Assembly (NCBI GenBank): GCA_946885425.1
Contig: CAMPGJ010000005.1
Coordinates: forward strand, 1-24,520
DNA: 24,520 nt
Source of the DNA: an uncultured bacterium
GTDB taxonomy: Bacteria; Patescibacteria; Microgenomatia; Levybacterales; UBA12049
Direction: 5' to 3'
The notes under the pieces: generated by a model
Told to the model about the DNA's origin: nothing
The model's input: only the letters and a program-made list of their open reading frames with translations
The model's database searches: none
Shown: in pieces, positions 6,628-15,895 of the stretch
Position numbering within the stretch: the stretch's first letter is position 1
Layout of the letters: each line of letters opens with the position of its first letter
Program-made: the position numbers and the translations under genes

Positions 6628-8133
6628 ATGAAATCATTTAACTCATACCTCAATACAAGTGAAGAAATGGGCTTTGTGGAACAATCCATCCATTCGATTG
6701 TGTATGCTAGCGGCTTACCAAATGCAACAATTAACGAAATCGTTCTTTTCGAAACAGGAGAAACAGGGATTATCCTGTCTTTAACTCGTGATCATGCAGA
6801 GATACTTCTCTTCTCTAAATACTCAGTCAAAGCAGGAACTCGTCTAACAAGAACAGGTGAAAAACAAGAAATGCCTGTGGGATTTGAACTGTTGGGGCAT
6901 GTTGTTGATTCATTTGGACAGCCTTTGGATCCTGGAAAATCATTTAATAAACCAACTATATCCAGAACTATTGACACCATTCCAGCTGGTATTTCTGAGA
7001 GAAGGCGCATCGATACAACTTTTGAAACGGGAGTAAATTTAGTTGATTTTCTCATTCCCTTGGGAAAAGGTCAAAGGGAGCTGATCATTGGTAACCGCAA
7101 GACAGGAAAAACCAGCTTCCTTTTTCAGGCAATGCTTAAGCAGGCAAAACTTGGTACTATCTGCATCTACGCTGCAATCGGAAAGAAAAAGACAGATATT
7201 AAAAAAGCCGAGCAATTTTTTAAAAAACAAGGTATTGATGGAAATACAGTAATTATTGCATCAAGTTCTGACGATCCTTCAGGGTCAATATACCTCACCC
7301 CGTACTGCGCAATGACACTTGCGGAATATTTCAGAGATGAAGGACATGACGTCTTCGTGGTACTGGACGACCTTTTTACCCATGCGAAGTTTTACCGCGA
7401 AATTATGCTTATCGGCAGACGCTTTCCAGGAAGAAATGCATATCCGGCTGATATTTTTTATTCTCATGCCCGTCTTTTGGAACGAGCCGGAAACTTTGCC
7501 ACCACGAATGGACAAAACCGCTCTATCACCTGTTTCCCTGTAGTTGAATCAATTGAAGGAGACATCGCAGGTTTTATCCAAACCAATTTAATGTCCATAA
7601 CAGATGGCCATATTTATTTTGACGGGGATCTATTTGCCAAAGGAAAAAGACCAGCAATAAATTCGTTCTTATCTGTCAGCCGTGTAGGAAGACAAACGCA
7701 ATCATCTCTCAAATTAGCAGTGAACCATGAGCTGACAAGCTTTCTTACTCTTAGCCAAAGGCTTGAGGGATTTAGTCATTTCAGTGAAGAGACAGGACCA
7801 GAAGTAATACGGACACTCAAGGTGAGTGAGCGTATAAATGCATTCTTTACTCAGGGAGCAAGCGAAATAACTAATATTGACCTACAAATGGTTATTTTTG
7901 GTCTTCTATGGCAAGAGACATGGCAAGATATGACAGCAATGAGAGAAGACATTAAAAGAATCCAAAAAGCCTATGATGAAAACATTGAAGTCCAGACAAT
8001 AACCCGTGAAATAGTCAATAATTCCGTAGACCTTAATAACATGCTGGATATTATTATCAAAAGGAAAGCTGATCTTGTTAGAGTATACGGATTTAAGCTT
8101 AACAATAATGAAGGAATAGGGCCTAAAATCTAA
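6628..8133 (+). CDS. atpA: F-type ATP synthase subunit alpha
   Basis: 501 aa. P-loop GNRKTGKT at 155-162 (E. coli has GDRQTGKT), preceded by LGKGQRELIIG; Walker B VVLDDL at ~244-249; FPGRNAYPADIFYSHARLLE at 266-285; and SVSRVG with the arginine finger at R352. The alpha/beta interface residues therefore look intact. Alpha is the non-catalytic nucleotide-binding subunit of F1. The N-terminus is about 13 residues shorter than typical before the beta-barrel domain, so the delta-binding tip of the N-terminal helix may be reduced. The gene follows delta and precedes gamma with a 23-nt gap. The ATG at 6628 is set by domain alignment; the region upstream is the family A hairpin and contains no Shine-Dalgarno sequence. 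Confidence 0.95.
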   Translation: MKSFNSYLNTSEEMGFVEQSIHSIVYASGLPNATINEIVLFETGETGIILSLTRDHAEILLFSKYSVKAGTRLTRTGEKQEMPVGFELLGHVVDSFGQPLDPGKSFNKPTISRTIDTIPAGISERRRIDTTFETGVNLVDFLIPLGKGQRELIIGNRKTGKTSFLFQAMLKQAKLGTICIYAAIGKKKTDIKKAEQFFKKQGIDGNTVIIASSSDDPSGSIYLTPYCAMTLAEYFRDEGHDVFVVLDDLFTHAKFYREIMLIGRRFPGRNAYPADIFYSHARLLERAGNFATTNGQNRSITCFPVVESIEGDIAGFIQTNLMSITDGHIYFDGDLFAKGKRPAINSFLSVSRVGRQTQSSLKLAVNHELTSFLTLSQRLEGFSHFSEETGPEVIRTLKVSERINAFFTQGASEITNIDLQMVIFGLLWQETWQDMTAMREDIKRIQKAYDENIEVQTITREIVNNSVDLNNMLDIIIKRKADLVRVYGFKLNNNEGIGPKI

Positions 8134-8156
8134 GGCTACTATCCCCTTACCCAGCT

Positions 8157-9032
8157 ATGTTGTCACTGAAAAAGATTGTACAGGATATAGAAGAAACGGT
8201 CGAATTGAAATCGCTTGTTACTGCGTATGAAGAAATTGCCAGTATGAAGATGCGTAAAATAAGAGCTAACGTTCTGGGAAATCGGCGGTTAGTTACAGAT
8301 TTAGCAGAGATCTATCAGCAACTATTGGCTTCATACAAGGATCAGATTCTTCACCTTATGGAAGAAAAAAAAATAAAAAACAGCAGAGGTCTTTCTTTGC
8401 AAGAACACAACAATAAAACAGCTTGTGTGTTTATATCAGCAAACTCCGGGTTGTTTGGGACAATATTAAAAAATACTTATAAGGAATTTGCAGAATATGT
8501 ACAGAAGAATGATGTCGAACCAGTTATTCTTGGTGAATTCGGAAAAACGCTTTTTACCCAACAATTTCCTGAACGAAAATTTGCCTTCTTCCCCATCATA
8601 GAAAAAGGAACCCATGAATCAGCAACCAAACAGCTAAGCGAAATTTTTATGATGTATTCAAACGTGGTTATTTTTTACCCTAGATTTGAAAGTATGGTAT
8701 CTCAAAAAGTAGCGCTGCTTGATGTTTCAGGACAACAAAAATCTCTCATTAGTGATGATAGTGCCCACACGTATTATTATTTTGAACCATCGCTTGAAGA
8801 GATCCTCAATTTTTTTGAGAAAGAAATTTTTTCTAATATCTTAAGCCAGACTTTTATCGAGTCAGACCTAGCACAATATGCATCGCGTATGTCGACACTT
8901 GATATGGCTACTCAAAACATTGATAATAATCTTAAGATTATCCAATTACAAAAGAGAATTGCTCTCCACCGTAAATTAAATAAAAAACAAATCGAATCCC
9001 TAACAGGAATGGCGCTGTGGAGGACGGTCTGA
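8157..9032 (+). CDS. atpG: F-type ATP synthase subunit gamma (central rotor stalk)
   Basis: 291 aa, close to the usual ~285. The N-terminal helix (MLSLKKIVQDIEETVELKSL, then EEIASMKMRKIRANVLG) and the C-terminal helix (ASRMSTLDMATQNIDNN ... LHRKLNKKQIESLTGMAL) are the two long helices of gamma that form the rotor shaft. The central SANSGLFGTI matches the S.D.GL.GG strand of the family. Gamma transmits rotation between the membrane ring and the catalytic sites. Divergence from classical gamma is clear but even over the length. It lies between alpha and beta in the standard order. Confidence 0.9.
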   Translation: MLSLKKIVQDIEETVELKSLVTAYEEIASMKMRKIRANVLGNRRLVTDLAEIYQQLLASYKDQILHLMEEKKIKNSRGLSLQEHNNKTACVFISANSGLFGTILKNTYKEFAEYVQKNDVEPVILGEFGKTLFTQQFPERKFAFFPIIEKGTHESATKQLSEIFMMYSNVVIFYPRFESMVSQKVALLDVSGQQKSLISDDSAHTYYYFEPSLEEILNFFEKEIFSNILSQTFIESDLAQYASRMSTLDMATQNIDNNLKIIQLQKRIALHRKLNKKQIESLTGMALWRTV

Positions 9033-9034
9033 CA

Positions 9035-10525
<1,491 letters not shown>

Positions 10526-10660
10526 TTTTCCATTGTCCATTTACCATTTGCCATTGAATTTATTAGAAAATTGATCAATTTAGAAATAAATGGAAAATGG
10601 GGCGGACTGAAAGGAGCCCGCTTGCTTGACAAGGGTGGACACTGGAAAATGGAAAATAAA
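10526..10660 (+). repeat. Family B element, copy 2, with extra insert
   Basis: It starts immediately after the beta TAA with the same ~30 bases as copy 1 (TTTTCCATTGTCCATTTACC and on), has the similar middle TTGATCAATTTAGAAATAAA, and ends in AATGGAAAAT repeats. A 45-bp GC-richer segment (10600-10644) interrupts the right end. It fills the whole beta-epsilon gap. Confidence 0.82.
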
Positions 10661-10664
10661 GTAT

Positions 10665-11054
10665 ATGCAGGATCAACCCACCAATAATCAACCCACTCCT
10701 ACTCAACCACCTAAGACTGCTCCTGTATCCGCTACTGAGCCTACTCCAGACGGGAGCCTCACATTCTTACTCTCTATCCGCAATAGGAGAGCTGTTATTT
10801 TTGAAGAAGCTGTTAAGGCTTTAACCTCCCTCAATGATAAAGGAACATTTGATGTCCTTCCCCATCATGGAAATTTCATATCACTGTTGAAGGATTATAT
10901 TATCATCTATAAAAAAGATGGGACAAAACAAACAATACCTATCGTAAATGGGGTTCTCTATGTGAGAAAAAATGAAGCATACTGCTATATTGATCTGCTC
11001 TCCCCTGAAGTAAAACCCTCAGTAGGTGCAATTCCAGCTAAGCCCCAGGCTTAA
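10665..11054 (+). CDS. atpC: F-type ATP synthase subunit epsilon (short form)
   Basis: 129 aa from the ATG at 10665; the upstream in-frame TTG at 10626 lies in repeat DNA. Residues 1-30 are a Pro/Thr/Gln-rich tail not usual for epsilon. Residues ~31-112 read as the epsilon beta-sandwich: GTFDVLPHHGNFISLL matches the family G.FG.LP.HA....L pattern, and IPIVNGVLYVRKNEAYCYID matches the later strand with the G.L.V..N motif. The remaining ~17 residues are Pro/Ala-rich, so the C-terminal helical hairpin that inhibits the enzyme in many bacteria is absent. It is the last gene of the operon, converging on the desaturase gene with a 2-nt gap and no visible terminator. Confidence 0.82.
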   Translation: MQDQPTNNQPTPTQPPKTAPVSATEPTPDGSLTFLLSIRNRRAVIFEEAVKALTSLNDKGTFDVLPHHGNFISLLKDYIIIYKKDGTKQTIPIVNGVLYVRKNEAYCYIDLLSPEVKPSVGAIPAKPQA

Positions 11055-11056
11055 TA

Positions 11057-12376
11057 TTAACGATCCTTTTGCATTTGTTTAACCCGGGCATTTTGAATCA
11101 AAATTACTGCTTCATGAGGGACATCAGGACGTGGTCCACCGCCGAAGTTGTCTCCATGCTCGATAAAAGGTAATTTACTGTCTGCAATCTTTTTTAATGT
11201 TGTTCCCCATGGCGCTTCCGCAAAACCCTCCAAACCTTTCTTCATCGTATACGCAATCTTTTCAGGATACGCATGATGCACCTGTTGTCCGCCAACTTCG
11301 TCAAGCGTCGCAACACTTAGAAGCTTACCCAATAACCCAGCATGCCTCGTGTCCGTTGCAAGACTCCCGTCTTCATTGAGAACGAATTTATAATCCTTTC
11401 TGAAAGCGGCCTGTGTAAGCCGGGATAAATCGAACTTCCCTGCATGCCCCAGTGAATTTGTTATATTACCTCCAAGTATCTCAGTTGCCGCCCTAACCCC
11501 ATAAATCGCCCCTCCTGCCACAGCAGCTATCGCAACATCCTTTGGTTTATATTTCCCGCGTCTGAATAAGACCGCAGCCGTAGGCAGAGCCACTCCTGCT
11601 ACTACATCACGCTTTCGGGCTTGCTTATTAGTGCCATCCTCATTCTGAAGATCTTCCGGCTTCAAATCAGGTCTGTCAAAAAACAACTGCGCGGTCCGCC
11701 TATAGAGTGGAACATTCTTCATAGCAATCCCATGAATACCATTTCCTTTATCGATAAGAGCCGGAGAATGCGGGTCAGTTAATAAAATCTCCGCTATCTC
11801 ATCCTGTGTCCATTCACCCTGATGCTTCTTTTGGCTGGAATAAAAATACCTCCCTTTTTCCGGATCAGGATTGAAAATTTCTTTTAATTGCTCCTGTGTG
11901 TATTCTTTCTTTGTTTCATATGCTTCACCCAAACGATCCTTCACAAGCGTTTCGGATAATTCTCCAATTTCCATTACCTCTTTACGACTGAAGTTCGCAA
12001 CAAATGGATCGAGTTTGGCAAAAGATTCAGGGATAGTTATGCCGCCTGCCTTATCAGGATTTTCTTCTACCCATTTTGCAGCTCTTGAAATCTCATAAAA
12101 GGGAAAAAGGGCTGCATCTGTGATGCTGTGATGTATTCTATGTACAGATGCCCAGACTGTAGGATCACCAATATTAAGCGTCCGTTTCTCAAAATCAAAC
12201 GCTTTTTTGAGAATAGGATGAGGCTTAAGACTATCATGAGTGAGATAACGGTGATCCTCAATCGTTATACCCATAACACCGCCGATACCACTTGCCACAC
12301 CAGCTGCAACAGATTCCCCTGCCAATCGCCCTAGCCCAATTGATTTTTTCTCACCTCTATCTCTCTCAGCCGCCAT
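11057..12376 (-). CDS. Membrane fatty acid desaturase homologue with ~115-residue insertion
   Basis: 439 aa. Histidine box 1 is HRYLTH (42-47). Box 2 is WASVHRIHH (75-83, HXXHH). Box 3 is GGQQVHHAYP (~362-371), a QXXHH form known from front-end desaturases. NSLGH (307-311) matches the additional N..H metal-site motif. In acyl-CoA Delta9-type desaturases box 2 is followed closely by DPHSP; here DPHSP is present but at ~201-205, after a charged ~115-residue insert (84-200). Hydrophobic segments lie near 18-38, 256-272 and 280-300. The family are di-iron membrane oxygenases that introduce a double bond into acyl chains. Whether this divergent protein does so, and on what substrate, is unknown. 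It is transcribed against the atp operon. No clear Shine-Dalgarno sequence precedes the ATG. Confidence 0.75.
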   Translation of the reverse strand: MAAERDRGEKKSIGLGRLAGESVAAGVASGIGGVMGITIEDHRYLTHDSLKPHPILKKAFDFEKRTLNIGDPTVWASVHRIHHSITDAALFPFYEISRAAKWVEENPDKAGGITIPESFAKLDPFVANFSRKEVMEIGELSETLVKDRLGEAYETKKEYTQEQLKEIFNPDPEKGRYFYSSQKKHQGEWTQDEIAEILLTDPHSPALIDKGNGIHGIAMKNVPLYRRTAQLFFDRPDLKPEDLQNEDGTNKQARKRDVVAGVALPTAAVLFRRGKYKPKDVAIAAVAGGAIYGVRAATEILGGNITNSLGHAGKFDLSRLTQAAFRKDYKFVLNEDGSLATDTRHAGLLGKLLSVATLDEVGGQQVHHAYPEKIAYTMKKGLEGFAEAPWGTTLKKIADSKLPFIEHGDNFGGGPRPDVPHEAVILIQNARVKQMQKDR

Positions 12377-12466
12377 ATATGTATTACCACAGCTTACAAA
12401 AACATTCCAACCGAAGTAGAGAAAGTGAAAGCATACCGTGCGTATTGAAGAGATTATATCACACCC

Positions 12467-12630
12467 AATAAATATCCAATTTCTAATTTCTAATTTCTAA
12501 TTTCGATACTTACTGTAGTGGCGACATTCATGGCGCCTTAACAACGAAACTTTCTTCTCAATCGCGATGAACCGCGCCACTACATTTTCGATTGGACATT
12601 TGAGATTTGAAATTGGAAATTTGAAATTAA
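12467..12630. repeat. Family D composite palindromic element
   Basis: The left arm is a run of AATTTCT units (12478-12505) and the right arm contains AAATTGGAAATTTGAAATT (12609-12627). Inside is an exact 9-bp inverted repeat, GTAGTGGCG (12515-12523) and CGCCACTAC (12575-12583), around a GC-richer core. It fills most of the 250-bp gap between the desaturase and ndk genes and reaches into ndk, supplying its TAA stop. Confidence 0.75.
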
Positions 12631-13106
12631 TTTGAGGAGTTCTTGGAGCGTTCTTCTGTGGCGTAGACATTCTGGTAATCTAGTTTTTCCCAATCGAAAA
12701 CATCTTTTTCTTCAAACATAAGTGCCTCTTCTTTATTGGCTGCATTAACGTCTTCTGATGCATGAATGAGGTTATACTGCTGACTCATCGCAAAGTCCCC
12801 TCTAATCGTCCCTGGTGCCGCCTCACGGGCCTTTGTGATACCGATCATCGTACGAACTGTTTTGACTGCTTCCAATCCTTCCCAGAGCATTGCGACGACA
12901 GGATACGCCATCATGTAGGATTTTAAATCAGGGAAGAAAGACTTATCTTTGTGGTGGACATACCATTCATCAAGAAGCGCGTCATTCAGACTGATCATCT
13001 TCAATCCAGCAAGACGAAGCCCCTTGCGCTCAAAGCGGGTAATGATTTCTCCAATAAGCCCTCTCTGGACTCCATCTGGTTTAACTAATACAATTGTTCG
13101 TTCCAT
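12627..13106 (-). CDS. ndk: Nucleoside diphosphate kinase
   Basis: 159 aa. ERTIVLVKPDGVQRGLIGEI at the N-terminus contains the conserved KPD with K9. GTIRGDFAMSQQYNLIHASE at 99-118 contains the phospho-acceptor histidine H115. The enzyme transfers the gamma phosphate of ATP to nucleoside diphosphates and supplies NTPs and dNTPs. The protein is ~15 residues longer than common bacterial forms; the tail YATEERSKNSSN is polar and its last residue and stop come from the adjacent family D element. FDWEKLDYQN near the C-terminus replaces the usual W..YE ending. The start is the only reasonable ATG, with no Shine-Dalgarno sequence. Confidence 0.95.
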   Translation of the reverse strand: MERTIVLVKPDGVQRGLIGEIITRFERKGLRLAGLKMISLNDALLDEWYVHHKDKSFFPDLKSYMMAYPVVAMLWEGLEAVKTVRTMIGITKAREAAPGTIRGDFAMSQQYNLIHASEDVNAANKEEALMFEEKDVFDWEKLDYQNVYATEERSKNSSN

Positions 13107-13133
13107 AAAGTAATAAGGTTTGGGGTCATATAG

Positions 13134-13172
13134 GTCTCATAGGTCCTATTTGTCGTATAGGACTTATAAGAC
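13134..13172. repeat. Family E palindrome between ndk and the M16 peptidase
   Basis: GTCTCATAGGTCCTAT (13134-13149) and ATAGGACTTATAAGAC (13157-13172) are inverted copies matching at 14 of 16 positions with a 7-nt loop. Related ATAGG words extend a few bases outward. It could act as a hairpin at the end of the peptidase transcript, but no T-run follows it on the minus strand. Confidence 0.7.
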
Positions 13173-13189
13173 ACCCAACGGATTCTTAT

Positions 13190-14464
13190 CTAGAATTTTA
13201 ACAATTCCTCGAGCTTTTGTCTATTATCAAAGTTACCTATGAGGGCAAGATTGAGATTTTTTTGCACGAAAAACTCTTTTCCTACTGCTTCAACATCTTC
13301 TTTTGTTACCTTATCAAGTTCAGCAATAATCTCATCCGGATTATCCATCTTCTTCTCCAGAAGCTCCTGGTGAGCGTAGAAGCTAGCAACAGAACGGCTA
13401 TCTTCAAGATCAAGAACCAGGTGTCCCTTCAAATATTCTTTTGCTTTATTCAGCTCTTCGTCAGTCAGGTGCATCTCTCCGCGGGAAACTTTTGCATATT
13501 CGGCTACCATTACTTCAACAGCTTCCACTACCCGCTTAGGATCAATCCCTGCTGTTGAGACAAGCGTTCCCACATCAGCATATTCATCTGCACTGGTTCT
13601 CACATAATAAGCCAATCCACGCTTCTCACGGACCTCATGGAATAAACGGCTGCTCATACCGCCTCCTAGAATAGCTGCCAAAACAGACAAGGGGTATCTC
13701 TTTGGAGAATCAATAGGCACAGTACGTACACCCAAAGCGACATGAATCTGCTCTGTTTGCTTTTGTTTTAGGAGTACTGCTGGTGTATCCTGTTGATCAG
13801 CGATTGGATCATGCTGTTTGGTCGCAAATGTCTTCATCTCCCCAAAATGCTTTACAACAAGCTCATTAACATGGTCAGCATCTACACCTCCGGCTACGAC
13901 CACTGTCATATTATTTGCGCTGTACAGCTCATTCATATACGCAACAAAATCTTCATGCGTTATCTTTTTGATGACTTCTTTATTACCTGCTATATCCCAA
14001 CCCATCGGTGTATCACCATACAAAAGTTGCTCATAGATATCACTGATTTTACGTGCAGGCATATCTTCATAAAGATTAATTTCCTCTGCAATAACACCTT
14101 TTTCCTTTTCAATCTCTACAGGATCAAGCTTGGAGTGCATCAACATATCTGAAAGGACATCAAGAGACTTTTCTATGTTGTCTTTGGATGATTTGATGTA
14201 ATAGCCAGTAGTTTCTTTGCCAGTAAAAGCATTGAATTCGCCCCCCATTCCGTCGATCAATGATGAGATTGCCATAGCATTAGGACGTTTTTCTGTGCCT
14301 TTAAAAGCCATGTGCTCAAGAAAATGAGAAATACCACTGTTTTGTCTGGTTTCATAACGGCTGCCGGCAGCAACCATAACCAGCACCGTCGCGCTTTCCA
14401 TAGCAGGCATAGGAATAGTGAGAACCCGGAGGCCATTAGGAAGTATAGTCTTCTGGAATTTCAT
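13190..14464 (-). CDS. M16-family zinc peptidase
   Basis: 424 aa. The inverted zinc motif HFLEH (47-51) lies in SGISHFLEHMAFKGTEKRP, and the third ligand lies in EKGVIAEEINLYED (E127 or E128, about 76 residues downstream). The C-terminal half has GGGMSSRLFHEVREKRGLAY, the typical R/Y-containing segment of M16 proteins. Length matches single-chain bacterial M16B enzymes (YmxG/PqqL/mitochondrial processing peptidase type). It has no signal peptide, so it probably acts in the cytoplasm on small peptides or protein segments; the substrate is unknown. A -10-like TATACT lies 9 nt upstream of the ATG. Confidence 0.93.
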   Translation of the reverse strand: MKFQKTILPNGLRVLTIPMPAMESATVLVMVAAGSRYETRQNSGISHFLEHMAFKGTEKRPNAMAISSLIDGMGGEFNAFTGKETTGYYIKSSKDNIEKSLDVLSDMLMHSKLDPVEIEKEKGVIAEEINLYEDMPARKISDIYEQLLYGDTPMGWDIAGNKEVIKKITHEDFVAYMNELYSANNMTVVVAGGVDADHVNELVVKHFGEMKTFATKQHDPIADQQDTPAVLLKQKQTEQIHVALGVRTVPIDSPKRYPLSVLAAILGGGMSSRLFHEVREKRGLAYYVRTSADEYADVGTLVSTAGIDPKRVVEAVEVMVAEYAKVSRGEMHLTDEELNKAKEYLKGHLVLDLEDSRSVASFYAHQELLEKKMDNPDEIIAELDKVTKEDVEAVGKEFFVQKNLNLALIGNFDNRQKLEELLKF

Positions 14465-14473
14465 ACGAAAGTA

Positions 14474-14502
14474 AGTATACCAAGCTTTGCCCTGCTAAGC
14501 AA
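14474..14502 (-). promoter_or_regulatory. Candidate promoter giving a leaderless M16 peptidase mRNA
   Basis: On the minus strand TTGCTT (14502-14497), a 17-bp spacer and TATACT (14479-14474, 5 of 6 matches to TATAAT) lie upstream of the ATG at 14464, with 9 nt between -10 and ATG. The expected start point falls at or next to the ATG. Confidence 0.45.
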
Positions 14503-14532
14503 GCTGAGCCGGCATTAAATGAAGAGCTCTAA

Positions 14533-15735
14533 TTATCTATTGCTGCTCAACTCACGCAAGAAGAAATTGTAATCGAATTGATTAACCTTACCATCATCAT
14601 TCAAATCAGCATGAATATTATTGTCGTCATAACAATCAACCGCAGGAAGCAAATCGCTATAGCATCCCGCCAACACGTTATAATCAAGGATGTTAATCTT
14701 GTCATCACTGTTAACATCGCCACCACGCAGTACCATTGTGGGAAGATCGTTCATTTCGCCATTTGCGATATATTCCCGGGAAACACGCGAACTTAGATAT
14801 TGATCAGTTTTCACCTTGACTGTATATGATCCAGTATCAATCCTTCCGAGGTTTATTGCTCCCTCAAACATACCTGAATAATCATCATAAACTACTGATT
14901 GCTGATGGCTAGTAATGAATTTATTATAAATATCATACACTTCAACAAGAATCATTCTTTCTGCCCGCTGTGGTGTTTCATTACCTACAGCTGTTGCATT
15001 TAGGTTCTCACCAGCATTACCAATTCCATGAAGCCCAAGGGTAAGAGCCAATACTGTATCATCGGGTGCAGGTGTGGGAGTGGGTTCTAAAATTTCAGTT
15101 GGCTCAGGTATATTAGTGGGCTCAGGAGTAGATTCAAATCCAGGCAAATCAGTTGGAGTTGGTTGTGGTACTGATGTGTGTTGTGGTAATGCTGTAGGAA
15201 GCGGCTGCGCCGGCACTGTTGTTGGTACATTTATAGATGTAGGAACCTTAGTAGGAGTAGGAATTTTAATCGGTGTAGGTGTCTTGAATAGAAGATTAAC
15301 CCAGGACAACGTTGGATTTATACTCTTTATTGGCGTAGGAGTTGGATATGTCTTCGTCTGAACCGGAGCTGTACCTGTATTATAATCATAATTATAGCCA
15401 CCATCACGAGAGCCTCCATCATAGCTATCTCTATTATATCCTCCGTCATCATAGCTACTTCTGCCATCATAATCTCCTCCGCCACCATAGCTCCCTCCAC
15501 TATCATAACTTCTGCCGCCATCATAATTTCCTCCTCCACCATAGCTCCCCCCACCATCATAAGCTCTACTCCGCTGTTCAGTAGATTGCTGGGTTGCCAT
15601 GACAGCCATGAAAACACCACCAAATAGAACAAACACGCCAAAAATTGAAAAGCTTAATTTTAGGAAAGAATGAGATTTACTTATAGGCGATGGAGCTTCT
15701 CCTGCAGGTGTATTTAATCCTTCCCAACCATTCAT
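14533..15735 (-). CDS. Membrane-anchored Gly/Tyr- and Pro/Thr-rich protein with dockerin-like C-terminus
   Basis: 400 aa. Residues 1-25 are a short cytoplasmic tail; ~26-47 a membrane anchor (FSIFGVFVLFGGVFMAVMA); 58-117 a low-complexity block of GGSYGGGGDYDG-type repeats; 129-225 a Pro/Thr stalk (PTPTPIK and relatives); ~226-336 a beta-rich domain beginning LALTLGLHGIGNAGENLN and ending in YTVKVKTDQYL; and 338-397 two EF-hand-like calcium loops of dockerin type (DVNSDDKINILDYN and DLNDDGKVNQFDYN). Two cysteines (C358, C368) lie between the loops. It is an exported surface protein with unknown partners. It is paralogous to the gene at 15896-16954 and probably co-transcribed with it. A strong AGGAGG precedes the start. 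Confidence 0.85.
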   Translation of the reverse strand: MNGWEGLNTPAGEAPSPISKSHSFLKLSFSIFGVFVLFGGVFMAVMATQQSTEQRSRAYDGGGSYGGGGNYDGGRSYDSGGSYGGGGDYDGRSSYDDGGYNRDSYDGGSRDGGYNYDYNTGTAPVQTKTYPTPTPIKSINPTLSWVNLLFKTPTPIKIPTPTKVPTSINVPTTVPAQPLPTALPQHTSVPQPTPTDLPGFESTPEPTNIPEPTEILEPTPTPAPDDTVLALTLGLHGIGNAGENLNATAVGNETPQRAERMILVEVYDIYNKFITSHQQSVVYDDYSGMFEGAINLGRIDTGSYTVKVKTDQYLSSRVSREYIANGEMNDLPTMVLRGGDVNSDDKINILDYNVLAGCYSDLLPAVDCYDDNNIHADLNDDGKVNQFDYNFFLRELSSNR

Positions 15736-15743
15736 AAAAAATT

Positions 15744-15750
15744 TCCTCCT
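15744..15750 (-). promoter_or_regulatory. Strong Shine-Dalgarno sequence
   Basis: On the minus strand AGGAGGA lies 8 nt before the ATG at 15735. This is the one clear consensus ribosome-binding site I saw in the window, in contrast to the leaderless-looking starts elsewhere. Confidence 0.8.
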
Positions 15751-15839
15751 ATATAGTAGAACAGATAACGAGGCTATGTGTCAAGAAATAAGGTTTTACC
15801 ATTCTGGAGCGAAGGTTTTGTAAGTACCCGACTAAGCGC

Positions 15840-15863
15840 TAGGCTCCTTCTCACAAGAGCCTA
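15840..15863 (-). promoter_or_regulatory. Small hairpin between the two dockerin-protein genes
   Basis: TAGGCTC and GAGCCTA pair over 7 bp with a 10-nt loop in the 160-bp gap. No T-run follows on the minus strand, so it does not look like an intrinsic terminator. It could be a processing or stability element; the evidence is the pairing only. Confidence 0.35.
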
Positions 15864-15895
15864 CCGAGGTCGTTGCCCTCTTCAGGATTTCAGAA

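Noticed and set aside
8134..8156. Family A remnant between alpha and gamma genes
   Set aside because: CTATCCCCTTACCC resembles a family A right arm but is too short to separate from chance.
10626..10664. Upstream TTG start for epsilon
   Set aside because: It lies inside the family B element, and the ATG at 10665 is available; the extra residues have no family counterpart.
15840..15863. Intrinsic terminator between the dockerin genes
   Set aside because: The hairpin is short and no T-run follows it on the transcribed strand.
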